A DNA stretch of 64,000 bases, from NCBI GenBank assembly GCA_905197955.1, contig CAJKAR010000025.1, positions 1 through 64,000 of the forward strand, given 5' to 3'. Positions 57,700-64,000 of the stretch are shown here, one piece after another. The notes below the pieces were generated by a model. The model was given only the letters and a program-made list of their open reading frames with translations, did not search any database and was not told the origin of the DNA. The stretch is from an uncultured Lentisphaeria bacterium (GTDB taxonomy: Bacteria > Verrucomicrobiota > Lentisphaeria > Victivallales > UBA1829). The position numbers and the translations under genes were made by a program. Each line of letters begins with the position of its first letter. Position 1 is the stretch's first letter.

Positions 57700-59223
57700 T
57701 CACCGGGGAGGAAAGATCCGAAGGCTTGTTTCCGGCAGATGCAGCGCTTTTTTTGTCGTTTCCAGCGCATGCAGATAGTATGCCTCCGCACGGTCATAGC
57801 AGGTGGGTAGACTCTCCTTCCGCCAGTTTTCCTTCATGAATTTCAGATCTTTTCTCATCAGATCCATGCACTCTTCATACAAGTGAATCTGCGGTTCTAG
57901 TTCCTTCTGCGTGAACCAGACTCCGCCAGTGTTGTGGGCATGAAGATAACAGAGTTTTGCACGCAAAACCGTTGCAAGCACCCGTTTCGAAAGATCCCGG
58001 AGATCAGCAAACAGCTCCGGCTGAGCCATCGACGCTGGATCTGCCGATTCGAACCATGCGACGGCGGAACGAACATCCCGGATCAGCTCATCCAGCTTGA
58101 CCGGATCGGTCATTCCGGCGCCAAGACATAAACCGCGGGAATCGGGATCCGCAAAAAGCCGCGCAGGAAGAAGCGGTCCGCGATAGATGAGCTCCGGACT
58201 CCAGTACTTCGTCCCCGATGCATCCAGAAGAATCCGGTATGCATTCCGGAAATCATCATCCGGCCTGCTGAGAATAAGAGATTCCACATCCCGGATAAAA
58301 TCCTCCTGCGAATAGGATGCATCCTCAAACGCTTTCAAGGCGTATATCGTGCCAAGAGTGGTAAGGACATACGGATTGGTGTTTTCATCGGATCCCCAGT
58401 CAGAAATTACAAAGGTTTCGGCCCCCTTTCCGAGCTCGCGCCAGATTGCGACGTTCTCCGAAAGACGCTCAAACGGGGTAAAAACATACTCCGCCATGCA
58501 GTTCCCTGTGACCCAGAAACGATGACCGGCAACCGACTGTGCATGTCTGGAATAGTGGTAATTTTCCACCTCGTAAACTTCATGACGCCCGCAGTACGCC
58601 CAGTTCACCAGCACAATCTCCGGGGAAAGAAGCTGACGCAGTTTCGGATATACAATCGGTTCATCGGCATAAAACAGCATCGTCTTGCCGATCGACCGGA
58701 GAAAGGCTGCGATATCGTTGACATACTCGGCGAAGGCCTCTTCAAAGCCATGCTTCTCCAAATACGCCCGGCTTCGTCCGAGACCAAGATTGAACGCCTC
58801 GTCGCCCCCGCAATGGACATACGGAGAGGAAAAGTGCGCGGAAACCTCCTTCAAATACGCCTTCATCTTCTCCCGGAACTCCGGCAGATCGATCCGGCAG
58901 CAATGTCCGCCTTCTGGCGTATCACGATAAGGCTCCATCTCCGGCAGCGCCAGCAGATGCTCCAGATGGCTCAAAATCTCAAAATGAGGAATGAATTCAA
59001 GTCCGTGAGCATCCGTATACGAACGAATCTGCGCCAGATACTCCGCCGTGATCGGATTCTCTCCCGCCCCGGCGGAAGGAAATACCGAATTCTCCACCAC
59101 ATTTTCCAGATAAAATTGAATACCGTCCAGCCCGTACGGACGAAGAAGATCCAGTTGTTTGAACACGGTCTCCGGACGTGGAATCCGTCCGCGCGCGACA
59201 TCGTACTGAAGAATTTTTTTCAT
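57700..59223 (-). CDS. cytoplasmic GH20-family beta-hexosaminidase-like enzyme
   Basis: A 507-residue enzyme without signal peptide. The barrel begins at the N-terminus (LRPYGLDGIQFYLENVV) and the GH20 signature YVHCGGDEAFNLG holds Asp141 and Glu142, the pair for substrate-assisted catalysis. Further barrel residues are in LVNWAYCG and FVISDWGSDEN. The C-terminal 200 residues are helical. Family members remove terminal GlcNAc or GalNAc; short cytoplasmic members act on imported oligosaccharides. GAGGGA before the ATG at 59223 supports this start; the longer upstream frame is not protein-like. It has its own promoter and is divergent from cassette D. Confidence 0.88.
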   Translation of the reverse strand: MKKILQYDVARGRIPRPETVFKQLDLLRPYGLDGIQFYLENVVENSVFPSAGAGENPITAEYLAQIRSYTDAHGLEFIPHFEILSHLEHLLALPEMEPYRDTPEGGHCCRIDLPEFREKMKAYLKEVSAHFSSPYVHCGGDEAFNLGLGRSRAYLEKHGFEEAFAEYVNDIAAFLRSIGKTMLFYADEPIVYPKLRQLLSPEIVLVNWAYCGRHEVYEVENYHYSRHAQSVAGHRFWVTGNCMAEYVFTPFERLSENVAIWRELGKGAETFVISDWGSDENTNPYVLTTLGTIYALKAFEDASYSQEDFIRDVESLILSRPDDDFRNAYRILLDASGTKYWSPELIYRGPLLPARLFADPDSRGLCLGAGMTDPVKLDELIRDVRSAVAWFESADPASMAQPELFADLRDLSKRVLATVLRAKLCYLHAHNTGGVWFTQKELEPQIHLYEECMDLMRKDLKFMKENWRKESLPTCYDRAEAYYLHALETTKKALHLPETSLRIFPPR

Positions 59224-59250
59224 AAAAGACTCCCTCTTTGTTTTCCGGAT

Positions 59251-59278
59251 ACTATATCCGCTCCCATGAGGAAGACAA
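59251..59278 (-). promoter_or_regulatory. promoter of the GH20 gene
   Basis: On the minus strand TTGTCT (59278-59273) and TATAGT (59256-59251) are 16 bases apart, 28 bases before the start. The stretch 59279-59480 holds nothing else I recognise. Confidence 0.6.
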
Positions 59279-59484
59279 TCCCGGAAAGAAAAAATTCCGC
59301 ATCTTCTCCGGAAAACAGCGCTTCTGCGACAATCCGTCGGAATCTCTGCGTTTTTCCGGAAAACACCCGCGTTCCGGACCGGAATCACTTCTCGACAAAA
59401 AGAAAAAACCGATTCCATTTCCAACAAATCACCGGCAAAAAATTCAAAAATCTGAAAAAAAAGTTTGCTTTTCAAAAAAGAGAG

Positions 59485-59518
59485 TATAATTTATTTTCCG
59501 GAAAGTAGAACGTTCTAC
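59485..59518 (+). promoter_or_regulatory. cassette D -10 box and LacI-type operator
   Basis: A perfect TATAAT (59485-59490) with a weak TTTGC-type -35 about 16 bases upstream is followed at 59505-59518 by the perfect palindrome GTAGAACGTTCTAC. Its position just after the start site and the CG centre fit a LacI-family operator, bound by the product of the next gene. Confidence 0.7.
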
Positions 59519-59553
59519 CAACCTAATTGTTTTCCTCGGAGAAATTACGAATT

Positions 59554-60555
59554 ATGGCGACATTGAAGGAAGTTGCGAAACTTGCTGGAGTATCCTATCA
59601 GGCTGTATCCGCGGTTCTGAATGGACATCTGTCAAAGGCCTCTCCGGCGACACGGGAACGGATTTTTCATGCGGCGGCAAATCTGAATTACCGTCCGAAC
59701 CGCTCCGCCCGGACGCTGGTTTCGGGTCGCAGCGGAATGATCGGCATCATCGTGCAGGATACCCGCTCCCCCTATTACGCAGACTTGACCTGGGAGCTGC
59801 AGAACGCCGCCGAACAAAGAGGATTGCAGACCATTCTGATGCAGTCCGACTGGACAGACAAACGAATGGTGGACTGCATTTGCCAGCTTCATGCAACAGG
59901 AGCGGATGGAATCGTCTTTCTGGCCGGAGTCTCCCGGGAGGCGCTGCGCAGACATGGAATCCCCGATGACTATCCGCTGATCCAGATCGACGATGCGTCT
60001 GACACCGGCTATCACAATGTCGGATTCGATTATCATCCAGGAATTGATGCCGCGTTCCGCTGCTTTCTGGAAAACGGACATCGTCGTCTGGCGTTTGTAC
60101 ATGATCCCATCCAGAAAATCAAATATGACGCATACTGCTCCTGCTGCCGGAAGTATGGAATTCCGCTCCGGGAGTTCCGCTATCTTTCTCCGACCGCGGC
60201 AGGAGAAGACGCGGTCATCAGCTGTGCCCACGAAGTGGCAGCTGCCGCAGAAGAACTCGATGCTCTTCTTGTCGCGTCCGACTACGACGCCACGCTTCTT
60301 CTCCGGGGACTCGCCGAACGGGGAATCCATGTTCCGGGTGATCTCTCCATGATCGCAATCGACGACACTCTTCTCAGCCGGATCAGCACCCCTCCGCTGA
60401 CGGCCATCCGTCTGGACCGCCATCTGCTGGCGGATACGGCCATCCGCCGCCTGACCGCACGGATGGCACAATCCGGAGATCAGGACGGCCACTGCTTCAT
60501 CCCGACCTCGCTCATCTGCAGACAAAGTGTCGTCTCCCGCAGAAAAAGAGAATAA
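59554..60555 (+). CDS. LacI-family regulator (cassette D)
   Basis: A 333-residue regulator. The helix-turn-helix is TLKEVAKLAGVSYQAVSAVL, followed by hinge YRPNRSARTLVSG and an effector domain with GIIVQDTRSPYYADLTWELQ, DGIVFLAGVSREAL and PGDLSMIAIDDTLLSRISTP. These match well to sugar-responsive members such as PurR/GalR relatives. GGAGA eleven bases before the ATG supports this start; an in-frame start at 59527 is less likely. It is the first gene of cassette D and should bind the palindrome at 59505-59518. Confidence 0.94.
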   Translation: MATLKEVAKLAGVSYQAVSAVLNGHLSKASPATRERIFHAAANLNYRPNRSARTLVSGRSGMIGIIVQDTRSPYYADLTWELQNAAEQRGLQTILMQSDWTDKRMVDCICQLHATGADGIVFLAGVSREALRRHGIPDDYPLIQIDDASDTGYHNVGFDYHPGIDAAFRCFLENGHRRLAFVHDPIQKIKYDAYCSCCRKYGIPLREFRYLSPTAAGEDAVISCAHEVAAAAEELDALLVASDYDATLLLRGLAERGIHVPGDLSMIAIDDTLLSRISTPPLTAIRLDRHLLADTAIRRLTARMAQSGDQDGHCFIPTSLICRQSVVSRRKRE

Positions 60556-60638
60556 ACGGAATGAAAAAAATCCGCAATATTCTTTTTCAAAAGATAAAAA
60601 AAGATCAACCCTTAATACAACAAAAAGGAAACGGAAAA

Positions 60639-61547
60639 ATGAACAAAGTACTGCCGGGACTGCTGATTATGACCGCGCTGCTGTTTCCCGGAATCGCGTC
60701 CCAGGAAAAATCCGGAATCCGGATCGACGGAGCTAAACTTCGCGATCCCTCCGCCGGAACAGTTGACATCGCAATCGGAGGAACAGAAAAAGGGAAAAGC
60801 GACGATCTGTTCCGAATGGAAAATGTGGTATTCCAGCGTTTCGGCAAAAACGGCAAGGTCTCTCCCGGCTGCACTCCCGGCAGTCATTGGGACGGGAAAC
60901 AGTGGAACACCCCGACTCCGGGAGAACGGGACGGCATCCCGGTTGCACTCATTACCCAGAATTATCAGCCTCTTTTGAACGTTCCTGCGGGAAATGGAGG
61001 GATTCTCCTTCCGGTCACCACCCGCCGCGGCGCATGGATCGCCTGCAAACTGTATGGACCGATGACTCTCACGCTCCACAAAAACACCTCCGGCATCCGG
61101 AATCTCAATGCCGGACGGAAAGCGATGTGGACAGAGGAGACCTTGGAACTCCCGGCAGGAGATCTCGGAATCGGATCCGATGGAATCTGGCGCGGCTTCC
61201 GTTCCGTCTCCTGGAATCATGCCAGCACCCTGATCCAAAGCTATGGAAAAGGAGAAATCGCCTACATTGCCGTTCTTCCGGCCTCCAGAATCCGTCTGCC
61301 CGCCGACACGGAATCCGTGGAATTTCTCCGGCTCAACCGTCAGGGAGAAAAGGAGCTCTTCCGCAATCCGGTTCCGCGGAATGCAACCGAACTGGCGATT
61401 GTCCACCTGGCACCGCACGCGGCACAGCTGGTCTGGAAACTCCCGGACGGATGGAGCGGAGGAAGAATCATCCGCAATACCCTGAAAGAAAATTCCTTGA
61501 CGATTGTGGAACATTCCCTCAAACTGAACCGAAAGGAGACAAAATAA
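60639..61547 (+). CDS. exported protein of unknown function (cassette D)
   Basis: A 302-residue protein with a signal peptide (MNKVLPGLLIMTALLFPGIA). The mature part is beta-rich with many Gly and Trp residues (SPGCTPGSHWDGKQWNTPTP, IWRGFRSVSWNHAS, AQLVWKLPDGWSGG). It looks like a beta-sandwich or a glycan-binding domain, but I recognise no family. AAGGA lies before the ATG at 60639; an in-frame ATG at 60561 would put 26 basic residues ahead of the signal and is less likely. Its stop overlaps the start of the pseudopilin gene by one base, so the two are translationally coupled. It is the only cassette gene with no counterpart in the other three. Confidence 0.75.
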   Translation: MNKVLPGLLIMTALLFPGIASQEKSGIRIDGAKLRDPSAGTVDIAIGGTEKGKSDDLFRMENVVFQRFGKNGKVSPGCTPGSHWDGKQWNTPTPGERDGIPVALITQNYQPLLNVPAGNGGILLPVTTRRGAWIACKLYGPMTLTLHKNTSGIRNLNAGRKAMWTEETLELPAGDLGIGSDGIWRGFRSVSWNHASTLIQSYGKGEIAYIAVLPASRIRLPADTESVEFLRLNRQGEKELFRNPVPRNATELAIVHLAPHAAQLVWKLPDGWSGGRIIRNTLKENSLTIVEHSLKLNRKETK

Positions 61548-62215
61548 TGAAAAACCGGTTTTCCATGATAGAACTTCTGGTTGTAATTGCGATCATCTCA
61601 ATTCTTGTATCTCTTCTTTTCCCGGCTCTGCAGCAGGCGCGTCTGCGCGGACAGGATATTGCCTGTAAAAGCAACATGAAGCATCTGATGCTGGCACACA
61701 TCCTGTATGAGCAGACCTATGAGGCGTTCGCACGGAATCTTCTCAAGATCCAGTACGATGGAAACGAACGGGCCAACACACCGCACTGGCTGGTTCTTGC
61801 CGGAACCGGTTTTCTTCCGAAACCGCCAGCCAATCATCCCTGGGAATGGTTCGGCTACGGTGTTGCGGAATGCCCGACCTCTCTCAAAGGATCTATGGAG
61901 GCTTATGCGATGAATCATGCGCAGTATGGGTACAACCTGGATGGAGTGAGTGAAAATTTTGTTTCCTTCAAGCAGGTCCGCCGAACTCCTGGAAGGCTGA
62001 TTTTCCTGATTGACGCCGTCTCCAGCACCGCCTATTACGACACCGCGGACTGGGGACTCTGGAACTGGTTCGACGGAACGTCAAACAATATCGCCGCCAA
62101 ACATTTTCTGGGAGCCAACACGGTCTATGTGGACGGTCACGTCGGCTATGTCAAACGAAGCCAGCGCTCCAGCGGACTTCAGAATAAAGACGACTGGTAC
62201 TATGACAAAAATTGA
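61547..62215 (+). CDS. pseudopilin-like protein with prepilin signal and H-X9-DG motif (cassette D)
   Basis: A 222-residue protein. The leader MKNR is followed by FSMIELLVVIAIISILVSL and a helix (LQQARLRGQDIACKSNMK). HFLGANTVYVDG near the C-terminus is the H-X9-DG motif. The residue before the cut site is Arg here and the +2/+3 residues are Ser-Met rather than Thr-Leu, so it is the most divergent of the four. AAAGGAG before the ATG and the TAATG overlap with the previous gene fix the start. The arabinofuranosidase-like gene begins eight bases after its stop. Confidence 0.9.
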   Translation: MKNRFSMIELLVVIAIISILVSLLFPALQQARLRGQDIACKSNMKHLMLAHILYEQTYEAFARNLLKIQYDGNERANTPHWLVLAGTGFLPKPPANHPWEWFGYGVAECPTSLKGSMEAYAMNHAQYGYNLDGVSENFVSFKQVRRTPGRLIFLIDAVSSTAYYDTADWGLWNWFDGTSNNIAAKHFLGANTVYVDGHVGYVKRSQRSSGLQNKDDWYYDKN

Positions 62216-62222
62216 GGTACTC

Positions 62223-63758
62223 ATGAAAAAAACAATTCTCTGCCTTCTTCCGCTTCTCGGCTCTCTGCTTCCGAGTTCCCTGTTCGGGGAAACGAACATT
62301 GGCGCCGGTCACGAATACGACAACATCCGTCTTTCCGGACCGGTCCGGCATGCGGAAAAGAGTCTTCCGGCCTCCCTCCGCCTCCTGCCGAATCAAACGA
62401 TCCGTACTTATAATGCGGAAATGTTCGGACTGGCCTACGATTTTGCCGAACAGGATAAAACCGGAATGGCAGCCGCCGTCGATGGTGTCCCTTTCCCCCG
62501 CATTCTCCCCGATTTCCAGAACGTGATGCGCGGAGTTCCTCTTCCGTTCAACCGGATCTGGTTCCGGAAAGATAACTGGAAGTATTCCGTGGGACCGCTG
62601 AACCAGCGAGTCAAACATAAACGGGCGCCCTGGTACCCGGAAATGATCCAGATTACCGGACCATTGGAACTGATCCGAAGCATTCTTGCGGTGGATCCGA
62701 AGGCGAAATTCGACATCATGGTCAGTGTAGGTGATGAGGAATGCGTCCGCCAGGCTCGGGAAATTGCCGAATTCCTGACCGGCGACGCCTCTACCGAATG
62801 GGGAGCAAAACGTATCCGCTGGGGTCTTCCCTCTCCCGTCCCGGTCGCCCTCTGGGAGCTGGGCAACGAAACCGACTGGAGCGCCGGAAAACTGACCCTC
62901 CGTCAGTATATCGACTCCTGCCGCTCCATCATCAAAGCGATCCGCTCCGTTGTCCCCGATGCTAAGATCGCCCCCCATGCAGCCACCGCGCCATGGCACG
63001 AAACGCAGTCCGCTCACTGGAAGCAGTGGCACAGAGAACTCCTGAAGGAACTGGCTGAGGAAATTGACTGCTTTGCCTTTCATCCCTATTATCATGGATA
63101 TCCGATTTCCTATATCGAAAATTATCTGAATGTGATTCGGGATGATATCGCATCGAGTTCCAATCCCGGGATCCGGATTTTCATCTCCGAACACGGTCTC
63201 TGGCCGGGGGGCGAACCGGGTCGATGGGAAAATTCCTGGTACAAAACTCATGCTCTTCAAGGCTGTCTTGCCGTCAGTGAATGGTTCAACCGGATGCTGT
63301 CGCGTCCGGAAATCAGCTGCATGACAATGCATGCCTGTTCCAGCGGACCATGGGGTATGGTTTATCCGGATCCCTACAACGGGAAAGTCTATGCGACCGC
63401 TCTTGCGGAACTGTTCAAACTCTATGGAATGGTTCCTTTCGGCGGAAAAGTGATCGCCCATGAACTGCGGGGTGTCGGAACGGCACTTGACGGACAGCTT
63501 TCCCTTTCCGCCTCCGCCGTGGAATCCCATGGAAAATACTATCTCTTCCTGACCAACCGACTGCCGGAAACCAAACGGGAAATCAAACTGGATCTCGCTG
63601 GAAAACGAATCCGGAAGATCCACACTCTCACAGCGGACTCCATCCAGGAAGTCAACACCGCTGTGGATAAGCCGATCCTCATCCGTTCCCGCGAAAAGAA
63701 TGCTGATGATCGGATCACTCTGCCGCCGGGAAGCATCACTCTGCTGATAGCAGAATAA
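62223..63758 (+). CDS. secreted GH51-like alpha-L-arabinofuranosidase (cassette D)
   Basis: A 511-residue exported enzyme with signal peptide (ILCLLPLLGSLLPSSLFG). The clan A barrel is clear: VALWELGNETDW with the acid/base Glu216, DCFAFHPYYHGYP, and FISEHGLWPGG with the nucleophile Glu323, as in GH51 and related families. A C-terminal beta-sandwich (LSLSASAVESHGKYYLFLTN onwards) is typical of GH51 and GH39. Family members release arabinofuranose from arabinan and arabinoxylan. GAGGT lies before the ATG. It closes cassette D and is followed by hairpins. Confidence 0.85.
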   Translation: MKKTILCLLPLLGSLLPSSLFGETNIGAGHEYDNIRLSGPVRHAEKSLPASLRLLPNQTIRTYNAEMFGLAYDFAEQDKTGMAAAVDGVPFPRILPDFQNVMRGVPLPFNRIWFRKDNWKYSVGPLNQRVKHKRAPWYPEMIQITGPLELIRSILAVDPKAKFDIMVSVGDEECVRQAREIAEFLTGDASTEWGAKRIRWGLPSPVPVALWELGNETDWSAGKLTLRQYIDSCRSIIKAIRSVVPDAKIAPHAATAPWHETQSAHWKQWHRELLKELAEEIDCFAFHPYYHGYPISYIENYLNVIRDDIASSSNPGIRIFISEHGLWPGGEPGRWENSWYKTHALQGCLAVSEWFNRMLSRPEISCMTMHACSSGPWGMVYPDPYNGKVYATALAELFKLYGMVPFGGKVIAHELRGVGTALDGQLSLSASAVESHGKYYLFLTNRLPETKREIKLDLAGKRIRKIHTLTADSIQEVNTAVDKPILIRSREKNADDRITLPPGSITLLIAE

Positions 63759-63773
63759 CCGTCCCGCCGTTCT

Positions 63774-63837
63774 CCCGCGCCCCAAAAGCGCGGGAATCAG
63801 ACCTATTCTCCGGAAAGACGGGAAAATCCTCCCGTCT
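63774..63837 (+). terminator. hairpin pair after cassette D
   Basis: CCCGCGC (63774-63780) pairs with GCGCGGG (63788-63794), and AGACGGGA (63816-63823) pairs with TCCCGTCT (63830-63837). T-runs are short, so termination is likely but not certain. The second hairpin lies inside the possible convergent gene. Confidence 0.5.
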
Positions 63838-64000
63838 TCTCCGGATCAAAACACCAAAGAGTTCCACTCCTTTTTTTCCTGCGATCCGGCACCGAATTGC
63901 AGATCCACGGAACAGAAAAATCACTTCTTCCGTGCTTCCCTCCGCCCGATTCCGGAAACGGAACGGCATATTCGCAGATTCTCCCATTTTTCCGGCAGAA
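63803..64000 (-). CDS. possible 3' end of a gene entering from the right edge
   Basis: The minus strand is open from the window edge to a TAG at 63803 and reads like a protein end: YAVPFPESGGGKHGRSDFS, VPWICNSVP and LWCFDPEKTGGFSRLSGE. Codon use matches the neighbours. 66 codons are visible and no family is recognised. If real, it is convergent with the arabinofuranosidase gene. Confidence 0.4.
   Translation of the reverse strand, partial: FCRKNGRICEYAVPFPESGGGKHGRSDFSVPWICNSVPDRRKKRSGTLWCFDPEKTGGFSRLSGE

Noticed and set aside
60887..61546. N-terminal extension of the cassette D pseudopilin by over 200 codons
   Set aside because: The extension overlaps the exported protein gene in another frame. 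The prepilin leader and AAAGGAG place the start at 61547.
1..64000. CRISPR arrays, insertion sequences and rRNA genes
   Set aside because: No regularly spaced repeats of suitable length, no transposase-like proteins and no rRNA sequences were found on either strand. The only tandem repeats are the short ones listed.

Overview
The window looks like a chromosomal segment of a Lentisphaerota (Victivallales-type) gut or saccharolytic bacterium. The inference rests on four proteins starting with a type IV prepilin signal of the form FTLIELLVVIAIIAIL with a C-terminal H-X9-DG motif, many LacI- or GntR-type regulators, and large secreted polysaccharide-degrading enzymes. Base composition and codon use are even throughout. 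I see no phage, insertion sequence, CRISPR array or plasmid module.

Layout. 0-6.5 kb: hisF-malic enzyme-panC run leftward, followed by a lipoprotein, then a secreted SGNH hydrolase, the only prepilin peptidase in the window and a 2[4Fe-4S] ferredoxin. 6.5-17 kb: a membrane Ser/Thr kinase with a Cache-like sensor, two LacI regulators, an ADP-ribosylglycohydrolase, a metallophosphoesterase, a LOG protein coupled to a tyrosine phosphatase, hpf and rpsD. 16.3-17.9 kb: a divergent two-regulator switch with 16-bp palindromic operators. 18-22.6 kb: cassette A (GntR-type regulator, pseudopilin, heparinase), then a decayed gene. 22.7-34.8 kb: pgi, a KamA-type radical SAM enzyme, an ABC exporter, tRNA-Asp, a CE7 esterase, a zinc-binding membrane protein, a Gfo/Idh/MocA oxidoreductase, trpB and an unknown membrane protein. 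34.8-46.5 kb: cassettes B and C. 46.6-59.2 kb: tRNA-Glu, a deaD-type helicase with a structured leader, an ArnT-like transferase, DUF2062, a Znu-type metal ABC transporter with a duplicated 3' end, a LacI regulator, PIN-PhoH and a GH20 enzyme. 59.5-63.8 kb: cassette D (LacI, unknown exported protein, pseudopilin, GH51-like arabinofuranosidase).

The most interesting pattern is the repeated cassette: a sugar-responsive-type regulator, then a pseudopilin, then a large secreted carbohydrate-active enzyme, four times in 64 kb on both strands with unrelated enzymes and a different operator-like sequence at three of the four promoters. This suggests that each pseudopilin works with its own enzyme (display, export or substrate capture) under its own regulator, with the prepilin peptidase at 5.2 kb as a shared processing enzyme. 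Secondary signals are the regulatory switch at 17.2 kb, the hairpin-rich leader of the helicase gene, a hairpin leader before rpsD, a tandem repeat that triplicates a ribosome-binding site and start codon, and a 220-bp duplication that lengthens a LacI protein.
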